In this document: positions 42,496-49,858 of the stretch, one piece after another
Layout: each line of letters opens with the position of its first letter
How positions within the stretch are numbered: position 1 is the stretch's first letter
From: Fluviicola sp.
GTDB lineage: Bacteria; Bacteroidota; Bacteroidia; Flavobacteriales_D; Crocinitomicaceae
DNA length: 49,858 bases
NCBI GenBank assembly: GCA_002734085.1
Contig: NVXV01000006.1
Coordinates: 76,230 to 126,087 of the forward strand
Direction: 5' to 3'
Notes under the pieces: generated by a model
Database searches by the model: none
Told to the model about the DNA's origin: nothing
The model's input: only the letters and a program-made list of their open reading frames with translations
Position numbers and translations under genes: made by a program

Positions 42496-43320
42496 TTAGC
42501 TTAACGAGAAGCGTTTGAACTTCGTAACTGTTAAACCAGACTCTGTCGAGTTTAAGAAGTCTTTGACAGACACTTTGTTATCTCTAACAAATGGTTGACT
42601 TAATAAAGTATTCTCTTTAAAGAATTTATTTAATCTACCGTGAGCAATCTTCTCAGCCATTTCAGCAGGTTTTCCTTCTTGAATAGCAAGATCTTTCCCT
42701 ACTTCAAGCTCTCTGTCTACAACATCTTGAGTGATTTCTTCTTTAGTCAATGCAATCGGATTCATTGCTGCAACTTGCATAGCAACTTGTTTCGTAGCAT
42801 CTTCTATAGAGTCTCCAGCCTTGTTGTACCCTACTAATGTAGCAAGTTGGTTTCCTGGGTGATTGTAAGCGACAACCGTGTCTGCTTCAATTTTTGCGTA
42901 ATTAGATAAATCTAACTTCTCACCAACAACACCAACTTGTTCTGTAATTTTCTCTTCAACAGATAACTTATCATTGTAAGACAATGCTTTTAACTCTTCA
43001 AGAGTTTCAACGTTGTTTTTGATAGCTACATCTAATAAAGACTGAACAAAAGTTCTAAAGTCTTCATTTTTTGCAACAAAATCCGTTTCACAGTTGAGTT
43101 GAAGAATGTATCCAACATTTCCTTTGCTTTCAGCAAAAATCACACCTTCTTTAGCCTCATTGTCACCACGCTTAGCAGCAACTTTTTGACCTTTTTTACG
43201 AAGGATATCAACCGCTTTTTCAGTATCACCATCAGCTTCAACTAAAGCTTTTTTGCAGTCCATCATCCCTGCACCGGTTTTCTTTCTTAATTCATTTACT
43301 TGACTAGCTGTAATTGCCAT
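42496..43320 (-). CDS. tsf: Elongation factor Ts
   Basis: EF-Ts exchanges GDP for GTP on EF-Tu. The 274-residue protein begins MAITASQVNELRKKTGAGMMD, containing the TGAGMMDCKKAL motif of the N-terminal UBA-like domain (residues about 14-26), followed by the core domains with GYILQLNCETDFVAKNEDFR (core CETDFVAKN) and the coiled-coil hairpin. It is 45 bases downstream of rpsB, the usual rpsB-tsf pair. The usual C-terminal end GLTVTKFKRFSLS is present. A strong terminator follows. Confidence 0.97.
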   Translation of the reverse strand: MAITASQVNELRKKTGAGMMDCKKALVEADGDTEKAVDILRKKGQKVAAKRGDNEAKEGVIFAESKGNVGYILQLNCETDFVAKNEDFRTFVQSLLDVAIKNNVETLEELKALSYNDKLSVEEKITEQVGVVGEKLDLSNYAKIEADTVVAYNHPGNQLATLVGYNKAGDSIEDATKQVAMQVAAMNPIALTKEEITQDVVDRELEVGKDLAIQEGKPAEMAEKIAHGRLNKFFKENTLLSQPFVRDNKVSVKDFLNSTESGLTVTKFKRFSLS

Positions 43321-43365
43321 AATCCTATAATTACTATAAATATTTAAATAGATTTTGGAAGATTA

Positions 43366-44367
43366 TTACTCTTCTTCATCTTTTACTTCTACTTTTTCTG
43401 CTTTCTTAGCAGTTGTTTTCTTTTTAGCAGCTGGTTTTTTAGCGGCAGCTTTTTTCTTTGGAGCATCTTCAGTTTTAGCTTCTTTTTTCTCCTCCTTTTT
43501 TGCTGCAGCTTTCTTAGGAGCTGCCTTTTTAGTTTCTTTCTCAGCAGGTTTTTTATCCTCTACTTTGCCTTCAGCTTCTTTTTTGTCCTCAGCTTTCTTC
43601 TCGTCAGCTTTAGACTTCGCTTCTGCTTTTTTCGCTTCTTGCTCTTTCTTGTCAGCTTCTTGTTGTTCTTTAGCTGTTTTACGCTCTGCTAATCCTTCAC
43701 GGATAGCTTCAGTAACGTGGTCTAAGATAATTGCAATAGATTTTGTAGCATCATCATTAGAAGGGATTGGAAAATCAACATCTCTAGGATCAGAGTTTGT
43801 ATCAACCATTGCGAAAGTTGGAATGTTCAAACGAACAGATTCTTTCAATGCAATATTTTCCTTTAATACATCAACGATAAAAATTGCTGCAGGAATACGA
43901 GTCATTTCTGCAATAGAACCAAAATTCTTTTCTAATTTCTCACGTTGCCTCGTTTTGAATAAACGCTCTCTTTTTGAAAGTGTTTCCCAAGTTCCGTCTG
44001 TCGCCATTTTATCAATAGACGCCATTTTACGAATCGATTTACGCGTTGTAGCAAAGTTAGTGAGCATACCACCTGTCCAACGTTCAGTTACGTACGGCAT
44101 GTTTACAGCCTTAACGCGGTCTGCTAATATTTGTTTTGCCTGTTTTTTTGTTGCAACGAATAAAATCTTTTTACCCGACTTAGCAATCTGCTTAACAGCA
44201 GCACAAGCTTGCTCTAAATGAGCGATTGTCTTATTTAAATCTATAACGTGAATACCCTTTTGCTCATCAAATATATAAGGAGCCATTGCTGGGTTCCACT
44301 TTCTTTTTAGGTGACCAAAGTGTACACCTGCATCTAAAAGTTCTTTAAAATCTGCTTTTTTTGACAT
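43366..44367 (-). CDS. rpsB: 30S ribosomal protein S2 with long Lys/Ala/Glu-rich tail
   Basis: S2 (uS2) of 333 residues. The first 235 residues are a normal S2: FKELLDAGVHFGHLKRKWNP, ATKKQAKQILADR, VTERWTGGMLTNFATTRKSI (core RWTGGMLTNF), and VDTNSDPRDVDFPIPSNDDA. Beyond them come about 100 residues of low-complexity sequence made almost entirely of Lys, Ala and Glu (about 239-333), absent from E. coli S2 but seen as tails in many Bacteroidota. The start at 44367 gives MSKKADFKELL; an in-frame ATG six codons earlier (44385) seems less likely. It follows rpsI by 114 bases. Members of this phylum use S2 and the bS21-bS18 complex to hide the anti-SD, which may matter for the tail. Confidence 0.96.
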   Translation of the reverse strand: MSKKADFKELLDAGVHFGHLKRKWNPAMAPYIFDEQKGIHVIDLNKTIAHLEQACAAVKQIAKSGKKILFVATKKQAKQILADRVKAVNMPYVTERWTGGMLTNFATTRKSIRKMASIDKMATDGTWETLSKRERLFKTRQREKLEKNFGSIAEMTRIPAAIFIVDVLKENIALKESVRLNIPTFAMVDTNSDPRDVDFPIPSNDDATKSIAIILDHVTEAIREGLAERKTAKEQQEADKKEQEAKKAEAKSKADEKKAEDKKEAEGKVEDKKPAEKETKKAAPKKAAAKKEEKKEAKTEDAPKKKAAAKKPAAKKKTTAKKAEKVEVKDEEE

Positions 44368-44481
44368 TGTTTTAATTTTTTTCATGTTTACGTTCCTTTA
44401 GTAATCAGATATTGAGGGTTCTTCCGAAAAGTGCTCAATAACTTGGATACTAAACAAGCGCCAAATAAAGTCTCTCTACGA

Positions 44482-44868
44482 TTAACGTTTTGAGAATTGG
44501 AATTGCTTACGTGCTTTTGGCTGTCCTGGTTTTTTACGCTCAACCATTCTTGGGTCACGTGTCATTAAACCTTCAGCTTTTAAAACAGGCTTGTATTCCG
44601 GATCTATTTTTACTAGTGCTCTCGATATACCAAGGCGTACTGCTTCTGCTTGACCATTGATTCCACCACCAGCAACATTGATTGTTAAATCATATTTACC
44701 TGTAGTTTCTGTAAGGTCAAATGCTTGCATTACCTTAGCTTGGAGCGTTGGTACTGGAAAAAACTCTTTATAGTCTCTCTTGTTTATGGTAATATTTCCT
44801 TTACCATCTTTAAGATAAACACGAGCAACTGAAGTTTTTCTTCTCCCTAATGTGTTAATTACTTCCAT
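44482..44868 (-). CDS. rpsI: 30S ribosomal protein S9
   Basis: S9 (uS9), 128 residues, the standard length. Recognised by VINTLGRRKTSVARVYLKDG at the N-terminus, GGGINGQAEAVRLGISRAL (about residues 67-85) and the basic C-terminal end KARKQFQFSKR that reaches the decoding centre. It follows rplM directly (5 bases between stop and start), the universal L13-S9 pair. Confidence 0.97.
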   Translation of the reverse strand: MEVINTLGRRKTSVARVYLKDGKGNITINKRDYKEFFPVPTLQAKVMQAFDLTETTGKYDLTINVAGGGINGQAEAVRLGISRALVKIDPEYKPVLKAEGLMTRDPRMVERKKPGQPKARKQFQFSKR

Positions 44869-44873
44869 ACTTA

Positions 44874-45329
44874 CTATTTGATTGATTCAAGATTGAATTT
44901 TTCTGGCTTTTGTGCTGCATGATTATGCTCGGCACCTTCACAAACATTTAAGTTTGAATAAAGTTGGTTCCCTAATTTGTTCTTAGGCAACATTCCTTTA
45001 ACGGCCATTTCTACCAAACGAATTGGTCGTTTAGCTTTCAATTCTTCTGCTGTTAGTGAGCGCTGTCCTCCAGGGAAACCTGTGTGACGAATGTACGTTT
45101 TCTCCGTCCATTTATTACCAGTCAAAACAACCTTCTCAGCATTGATAACGATGACATTGTCACCACAATCAGCATGCGGAGTAAAGTTTGGTTTGTGTTT
45201 TCCTCGGATCAATTGCGCTACTTTGCTAGCCAAACGCCCGAGCGTTTCGCCTTCCGCGTCTACCAAAAGCCACTTTTTATCAGCGGTTTCTTTGTTGGCA
45301 GAGACAGTCTTGTAACTTAATGTATCCAC
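44874..45329 (-). CDS. rplM: 50S ribosomal protein L13
   Basis: L13 (uL13), 151 residues from a GTG start at 45327-45329, giving [13 protein letters not shown], the typical beginning of Bacteroidota L13. The upstream in-frame ATG (45362) would add 11 unconserved residues and lies close to the predicted transcription start, so it is rejected. Motifs: [38 protein letters not shown] (core [12 protein letters not shown]), [10 protein letters not shown] and [12 protein letters not shown]. It leads rplM-rpsI-rpsB-tsf. A promoter pair lies at 45374-45405. Confidence 0.95.
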   Translation of the reverse strand: MDTLSYKTVSANKETADKKWLLVDAEGETLGRLASKVAQLIRGKHKPNFTPHADCGDNVIVINAEKVVLTGNKWTEKTYIRHTGFPGGQRSLTAEELKAKRPIRLVEMAVKGMLPKNKLGNQLYSNLNVCEGAEHNHAAQKPEKFNLESIK

Positions 45330-45373
45330 TTCTTTATATTTTAAAATAAGACAATATCCCAAAATTGGGGCTG

Positions 45374-45405
45374 CAAAGATATAACTTCTTAGATTTAATC
45401 ACAAA
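45374..45405 (-). promoter_or_regulatory. Promoter of the rplM-rpsI-rpsB-tsf operon
   Basis: On the minus strand TTTG (45402-45405), 20 bases, then TATCTTTG (45374-45381), which matches the Bacteroidota promoter model TTTG-N19/20-TAnnTTTG. The predicted transcription start is about 45367, giving a leader of roughly 38 bases that begins with the palindrome CCCAATTTTGGG (45358-45369). Confidence 0.65.
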
Positions 45406-45479
45406 TGGTTTGAAGGAAAAGATTAAAAAAAATTGAATAACAGTCATTAGAAAATGTTAAACCCTTCATGTACCCTTGA

Positions 45480-46679
45480 TTATTTGATTACGCCAGGATA
45501 TACTTTTAACGCCTCTTCTAGGCACTCTAAAGCATCATGCAAATGTTCTTTTTCCAGCACATAAGCAATTCGTGCTTCTTTCTTTCCTAATCCAGGGGTA
45601 GCATAGAATCCACTTAACGGAGCCATCATTACGGTTTTTCCTTTGTGTTCAAAATCTTCTAAAAGCCATTGACAGAATTTTTCTGTATCATCAACCGGGA
45701 ATTCCGCTACACAGTAAAATGCACCTCTAGGCATAGGACAACGAACACCTTCAATTTCGTTAAGGCCATTCACCATTATATTTCTACGTTCTACATATTC
45801 CGCTTGTACTTGATCGAAATAAGATTGTGGAGTTTGCAAAGCGGCTTCCGCTGCAACTTGAGCATAAGTTGGCGGAGATAACCTTGCTTGTGCGAACTTC
45901 ATCACTGCATCAAGCACTTCTTGGTTTTTGGTGATTAAAGCACCAATTCTTGCTCCACACATTGAATATCTTTTAGAGACTGAGTCCACCAGAACAACAT
46001 TTTCCTCAATGCTTTTTAAATTCATTACAGAAAAAGGAGTTGCTCCGTCGTAACAAAACTCTCTGTATACTTCATCAGCAAAAAGAAATAAATCGTGCTT
46101 TTTAACTAATTCAGCAAGTTTCTGCATTTCTTCCTGTGTATATAAATACCCTGTAGGATTTGCAGGGTTACAAATCATGATCGCTTTCGTTTTTGAAGAA
46201 ATTCTTTTTTCGAACTCTTCAATAGGTGGGAGTGCAAATCCATCTTCAATCGTTGCAGTTACTGGAATGACTTTCAACCCTGCTGATACGGCAAATCCAT
46301 TATAGTTTGCATAAAAAGGCTCAGGAATTATTATTTCATCTCCTGGATTTAAACAAGATTGTAAACCAAAACTCAATGCTTCAGATCCTCCTGTGGTTAC
46401 TATGATTTGTTCGTGGTTAACGTCAATGTCAAACTTTTTATAGTATTCAGAGAGTCCTTTGCGATAAGTTTCGAAACCTGCAGAGTGAGAATATTCTAAT
46501 ACTTTAAGTTCAGTATTTCGAATTGCTTCTCTTGCAACTTCAGGCGTTTCTATATCTGGTTGACCAATATTTAAATGTATCACCGTCTTTCCTTGACTTT
46601 TCGCTTTTTCAGCAAATGGAACCAATTTCCTGATTGGTGAAGCGGGCATAGAAAGTGCTTTCTGAGATAAATTTGGCAT
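45480..46679 (-). CDS. Pyridoxal-phosphate-dependent aminotransferase, aspartate-aminotransferase type
   Basis: A 399-residue class I/II aminotransferase. Starting from MPNLSQKALSMPASPIRKL, it shows the family parts: NIGQPDIETP near residue 35, the TTGGSEALSFGLQ substrate region, the pyridoxal-contacting ICNPANPTGYLY (about 163-174), DEVYREFCYDG, and the PLP-binding Lys in VDSVSKRYSMCGARIG (near 230). It probably uses aspartate, or an aromatic amino acid, as amino donor; specificity is not determinable here. The upstream in-frame ATG (46766) would put 29 unconserved residues in front and is rejected. A TATTTTTG element (46704-46711, minus) lies 24 bases upstream. Confidence 0.93.
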   Translation of the reverse strand: MPNLSQKALSMPASPIRKLVPFAEKAKSQGKTVIHLNIGQPDIETPEVAREAIRNTELKVLEYSHSAGFETYRKGLSEYYKKFDIDVNHEQIIVTTGGSEALSFGLQSCLNPGDEIIIPEPFYANYNGFAVSAGLKVIPVTATIEDGFALPPIEEFEKRISSKTKAIMICNPANPTGYLYTQEEMQKLAELVKKHDLFLFADEVYREFCYDGATPFSVMNLKSIEENVVLVDSVSKRYSMCGARIGALITKNQEVLDAVMKFAQARLSPPTYAQVAAEAALQTPQSYFDQVQAEYVERRNIMVNGLNEIEGVRCPMPRGAFYCVAEFPVDDTEKFCQWLLEDFEHKGKTVMMAPLSGFYATPGLGKKEARIAYVLEKEHLHDALECLEEALKVYPGVIK

Positions 46680-46703
46680 AGTTTCTTTTTTAATAATGAG
46701 CGC

Positions 46704-46711
46704 CAAAAATA
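46704..46711 (-). promoter_or_regulatory. Putative -7 element of the aminotransferase gene
   Basis: TATTTTTG on the minus strand, exact TAnnTTTG, 24 bases before the ATG at 46679. No -33 element at the expected distance. Confidence 0.4.
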
Positions 46712-46831
46712 GGCATCTAATCTTGTTTAAAAGAGAATTTTTCAAAAAAAAATAACTTTTTTCCAACCCTTTATTACTTTTTCCCGTTTAATCAATTGAA
46801 GGCTCAGTTTATATTTATTTTAGGCTTGGTT

Positions 46832-46862
46832 TTTGTAGAATATATTTAAAGTCCTATATTTG
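46832..46862 (+). promoter_or_regulatory. Near-consensus promoter of the sigma factor gene
   Basis: TTTG (46832-46835), exactly 19 bases, then TATATTTG (46855-46862): the best match to the Bacteroidota promoter model in this window. The expected transcription start is about 46869, leaving a leader of about 88 bases before the ATG at 46957. Confidence 0.7.
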
Positions 46863-46956
46863 GACTCAATTACAAACTAAAAAAAGAAGCGCTTATAGAA
46901 ACATTTTTACTCTGAATAAAATTTGATTTAATTATTAATCTCAAAACTGAGTAATT

Positions 46957-47553
46957 ATGGATTTGCTACAACTTGAAGATAAGTCGCTTGTTTCCCTATA
47001 TTTAAAAGGTAACGAAAAAGCATTTGAGACGTTATTAATGCGTCACAAGAATAAGATATACAACTATATCTACGCTAAGATTCGTGATACAGCACTTTCA
47101 CAGGATATTTTCCAAGATACTTTTATTAAAGTGGTTAAAACACTTAAAAAAGGTAGTTATAATGAAGAAGGTAAGTTTTTACCCTGGGCAATGCGTATTG
47201 CGCATAACCTTATGATTGATCATTTTAGAAAGGCTAATAAAGTTCGTATGATTTCTGAATCTAGTTCTAAATCGGATGATTTTAATATATTTTCTGTATT
47301 AAAACTGGAAGATGAGAATGTTGAAGACGTAATAACGAGAGAGGAGCTTGAAGCTCAAATGGTAGAATTGATTGAACATCTACCAGACGCTCAAAGAGAT
47401 ATTCTTAAAATGAGAATTTTTCAGGAAATGTCTTTTAAAGATATCGCAGAGAAGGAAGATGTTAGTATAAATACGGCTCTAGGAAGAATGAGGTACGCTT
47501 TGATAAACATGAGAAAGCTTATCGAAAAACATAACTTGGTTACGCATATTTAA
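46957..47553 (+). CDS. ECF-like RNA polymerase sigma factor
   Basis: A 198-residue sigma-70 family factor with regions 2 and 4 only, as in ECF sigma factors. Region 2 is about residues 20-90: DIFQDTFIKVVKTLKKG (-10 recognition) and AMRIAHNLMIDHFRKANK. Region 4 is about 130-190: LPDAQRDILKMRIFQEMSFKDIAEKEDVSINTALGRM (core FKDIAEKEDVSINTALGRM), the helix-turn-helix for the -35 element. A short acidic linker (about 95-125) separates them. No anti-sigma gene follows: the next gene is convergent, with a 4-base overlap at the stops. The strong promoter suggests it is well expressed under ordinary conditions. Confidence 0.92.
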   Translation: MDLLQLEDKSLVSLYLKGNEKAFETLLMRHKNKIYNYIYAKIRDTALSQDIFQDTFIKVVKTLKKGSYNEEGKFLPWAMRIAHNLMIDHFRKANKVRMISESSSKSDDFNIFSVLKLEDENVEDVITREELEAQMVELIEHLPDAQRDILKMRIFQEMSFKDIAEKEDVSINTALGRMRYALINMRKLIEKHNLVTHI

Positions 47554-48884
47554 TTTGAGTATTCCAGTCTTAAGCTTCCAGTTAACTTGTATAATTCAAG
47601 ATAAGTTTGAATACGTTGAAAAAGCAAGTTAGTATAGTTCAGCTTGGCATTTAGATAAGAATTTCTCAACTGTAAAAGATCAATACTGTTGATACTACCT
47701 AGGTTATATCTGTCTAGTCCCATTTTATATGCTTGTTGTGCATAAGCTACGTTTTCTGAGGATACATTAACAAGATGATTTCTGATTTCATAGAGGTTTG
47801 CAAGATTATGACTATTCGCAAGGAGTTGTTTCTCTAGTTCCTTCACATTCATTTCGCTTATTTCCTCTTGGATCTTCGAAACTTCAACAGCTCTTTTATT
47901 CTTCCAATTATCAAATAGAGAATACCTTAAGCTAACATTAGCAAAATAAGAAATCTGTTGTGTTGAAGCGTTTAGATTTTCATCATTAAGGGCTCTGAAA
48001 TTACCAAAGCTCGGACTTGCACCAAGTTGAGCAGTGAGGGTTGGGTATAAGAATGAACGTTGCAGGTCAGTGTTTGTTTTTTGTAGCTCCAAGTTGATCA
48101 GTTGATTTTTTAAATTCTGATTGTTTGCTGTGATTTCTTCTATTAGTTTTTCTTTTTGAAATGATTCTAAAGGAACTCCTAAAGAGTCTACTAAAGATGG
48201 AAAACTATTTCCAGTTAAATCTTCCTCAGGTACATTCATTAAAAGAAGTAGGTTTCGGTAAGCATTGTCTCTTACCACCTTTTGTTGCATAATATTGATG
48301 CTGTCTGATAGAAGTTGATTTCGCATTTGAACAACCTCAAGATGATTTGATTGCCCTAGTTTTTGTTTGCTTTCTTCGTATTGATACTGTTTTTTAGTGA
48401 GTTCTAAAATGTCTTTTAAGTTTTCTAATTGACTATCTTGGAACAAAGCATTGTAATATGCTTGTAGTACGTCATAAGCAGTGTTTTCTAAAATTAACGA
48501 GTAGTTTCCATTACTTTGACTCTCTAATTGATTTAGTCGATCTTTTGAAATTTTAACTGCAAAGCCTGAAAATATATTCCAATTTACATTTATCCCCGGA
48601 TTGATTTGACCATTGTAAATAAGACCAGGAGTAAACGTAAAAGGATTATTCGTATTATCAACTACTGAATGATTGTAGCCCGCTGTTAAATCCACGGTTG
48701 GAAACAAACCGGCTTCAGACCACTTGTTGTTTTTCTCTGCAACTTCAATCTGCTTCTCCGCAATCTGCATTTGGAAATTATTCTCTAGCGCAACCATTAC
48801 AGCTTTTTTGGCAGAGAGCTCTTCTTGCGAAAAAACACTAAAGCAAGTTGATAAAAATAGGATCGTTAAAAATGAAAGTTTCAT
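47550..48884 (-). CDS. TolC-family outer-membrane efflux protein
   Basis: A 444-residue outer-membrane channel with a signal peptide of about 19 residues (MKLSFLTILFLSTCFSVFS, cleaved near FSQ). It consists of two repeats of long alpha-helical hairpins and beta-strands (about residues 25-220 and 225-440), a pattern typical of OEP/TolC proteins, with coiled-coil segments such as ANSHNLANLYEIRNHLV. Its start codon overlaps the stop of the RND pump gene (TAATG), so the two are translationally coupled and form one export system. An adaptor (membrane fusion) gene would be expected upstream, outside the window. Confidence 0.9.
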   Translation of the reverse strand: MKLSFLTILFLSTCFSVFSQEELSAKKAVMVALENNFQMQIAEKQIEVAEKNNKWSEAGLFPTVDLTAGYNHSVVDNTNNPFTFTPGLIYNGQINPGINVNWNIFSGFAVKISKDRLNQLESQSNGNYSLILENTAYDVLQAYYNALFQDSQLENLKDILELTKKQYQYEESKQKLGQSNHLEVVQMRNQLLSDSINIMQQKVVRDNAYRNLLLLMNVPEEDLTGNSFPSLVDSLGVPLESFQKEKLIEEITANNQNLKNQLINLELQKTNTDLQRSFLYPTLTAQLGASPSFGNFRALNDENLNASTQQISYFANVSLRYSLFDNWKNKRAVEVSKIQEEISEMNVKELEKQLLANSHNLANLYEIRNHLVNVSSENVAYAQQAYKMGLDRYNLGSINSIDLLQLRNSYLNAKLNYTNLLFQRIQTYLELYKLTGSLRLEYSN

Positions 48885-49858
48885 TAAAATTGTTTTTCTT
48901 GAATATTCTTATGATTTTTTAATACGGTTTCCACCTCTTTTTCTTCTGGAAGCCTTCCTTTCCAAAAATAGGAAGCTACGCGTTTCAAGTCATTGCCAAA
49001 TAATATTGCCGCAGGGTAAAAACCAAGTATAAATAATGTTCCAAATAGAACCCCAAAAGCAATAGAAACAGCCATTGGGATTAAGAATTGAGCCTGCATA
49101 CTTTTTTCTGCAATCAATGGCAATAAGCCGGCAACAGTTGTAATTGTCGTTAATAATATTGGTCTAAAACGAGCAATAGAAGCTTTAAAAGCAGCCTCTT
49201 TACTTGAATGACCTTCAAGTACCAATGAATTGTATTTGTCGAGGAATACAACAGAGTCATTTACCAAGACTCCGAGTAAAGCAATCATACCAAATGCACT
49301 CAGAATTGACACTGGAATTCCAACTATGCCATGACCTAGAATAGCGCCTGCGATACCAGCCGGTATAACAAGAAGTATTAAAAATGCTTGGTAAAGAGAC
49401 GTAAAGTGAAGAGAGATGACAATAACAATTGCAATAAGCACAATCAATGTCATGTACATCATGCTGTTACCTGTTTTTTGGCTTCTTTCAAACTGCCCCA
49501 TTTTCTCAAAGGAAATATTAGGATAGATGGCAGAAAGTTTTGGTATGATTTCCTCACTAATCTGAGTGTTTAATTTGGCGACTTCGTCTGGATCTTTTAC
49601 CGTTGCGTCTATTTTGATCTCCCTTCTTCCATCTCTTCTTTTAAGACTTTCCGGTCCTCGACCTATTGAGAATTTAGCAACTTGATTTAGTGGAATAGCC
49701 AAACCATTCATGGTTTTTAATCGCATATTTTTTAAATCTGCAACGCTATTTCTGTCTTCTTCAGGATAACGCACCCAGATTTTTACCTCATCAGTTCCAA
49801 TAATTACGCGTTGAGCTTCTCTTCCAAAAAAACCATTTCTAATTTGTGATATGACCTC
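48884..49858 (-). CDS. RND-family efflux pump inner-membrane transporter (C-terminal part, runs off window)
   Basis: The last 324 residues of an AcrB/CusA/HAE1-type pump; the reading frame stays open to the edge of the window, so the 5' end is missing. It begins within the periplasmic docking and pore region (NGFFGREAQRVIIGTDEVKI, KVWVRYPEEDRN-type segment), continues with RFRPILLTTITTVAGLLPL and ILSAFGMIALLGVLVNDSVVF, the latter typical of transmembrane helix 10-11 of RND pumps, and ends after the final helix FGTLFILGFYPAAILF with a basic and acidic tail. It forms an efflux system with the following TolC gene. The exported substrate is not predictable. Confidence 0.92.
   Translation of the reverse strand, partial: EVISQIRNGFFGREAQRVIIGTDEVKIWVRYPEEDRNSVADLKNMRLKTMNGLAIPLNQVAKFSIGRGPESLKRRDGRREIKIDATVKDPDEVAKLNTQISEEIIPKLSAIYPNISFEKMGQFERSQKTGNSMMYMTLIVLIAIVIVISLHFTSLYQAFLILLVIPAGIAGAILGHGIVGIPVSILSAFGMIALLGVLVNDSVVFLDKYNSLVLEGHSSKEAAFKASIARFRPILLTTITTVAGLLPLIAEKSMQAQFLIPMAVSIAFGVLFGTLFILGFYPAAILFGNDLKRVASYFWKGRLPEEKEVETVLKNHKNIQEKQF

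Noticed and set aside
43355-44221. A long plus-strand reading frame of 288 codons, rich in Ser, Ala and Phe
   Set aside because: It is antisense to rpsB. Its odd composition is the mirror image of the Lys/Ala/Glu tail and core of S2, whose identity is certain.
46680-46766. N-terminal extension of the aminotransferase by 29 residues
   Set aside because: Contains the promoter-like element and unconserved residues; MPNLS at 46679 is the natural start.

Overview
The window is chromosomal DNA from a low-GC Bacteroidota bacterium, most likely a member of Flavobacteriales (the family is not resolvable from this alone). Evidence for this: gldF/gldG next to dnaN, a Porin_10-like porin, DUF4836 and DUF4340 proteins, an N-terminally extended SpoIIE phosphatase with a sensor propeller, menaquinone genes, few Shine-Dalgarno sequences, and repeated Bacteroidota-type promoter elements (TAnnTTTG, sometimes with TTTG about 19-20 bases upstream). 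No insertion sequence, prophage, CRISPR array, tRNA or rRNA was seen. The region looks like ordinary core chromosome with several interesting small loci.

Layout. 1-4.9 kb: a minus-strand group gldF-gldG-DUF4340 protein-dnaN. 5-7.8 kb: a DtxR/MntR-type regulator with an operator-like inverted repeat, a ZIP metal transporter, a probable small RNA with its own promoter and terminator, and a SirB1-like transglutaminase-fold protein. 7.8-13.9 kb: a SulP anion transporter, a tiny secreted protein of six YESRA repeats (probable septoil-knot family), murQ-cmk, a lytic transglycosylase, and a coupled small membrane protein/EI24 pair. 14-21 kb: a propeller-SpoIIE sensor phosphatase, an NTP pyrophosphatase/NUDIX pair, an unknown protein, and two lipoproteins. 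21.1-21.4 kb holds a strong candidate structured RNA ahead of a porin gene.

23-30 kb: purE, upp, a small membrane protein, a YjjG-like nucleotidase, a family 2 glycosyltransferase coupled to a YfhO-type membrane protein (possible lipid-linked glycosylation module), rlmB and a membrane protein of unknown function. 30.5-35.9 kb: an ABC exporter, a cytosolic Ca3427-like binding-fold protein, menD and a rhomboid protease. 36-41 kb: a V4R-PAS-PAS histidine kinase, a DksA/TraR-like zinc-finger protein, a membrane-anchored J-domain protein, menE and an exported thioredoxin.

41-45.4 kb is the translation cluster rplM-rpsI-rpsB-tsf, then a strong terminator, then pyrH-frr. 45.5-49.9 kb holds an aspartate aminotransferase-type enzyme, an ECF-like sigma factor with a near-perfect Bacteroidota promoter, and a TolC/RND efflux pair whose pump gene runs off the right edge.

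Functional themes are nucleotide salvage and clean-up (upp, YjjG, cmk, NTP pyrophosphatase, NUDIX), envelope biology (gliding ABC, murQ, transglycosylase, lipoproteins, porin, efflux), menaquinone synthesis (menD, menE, about 5 kb apart), and translation. All family calls are made by eye from the protein sequences; no database search was run.
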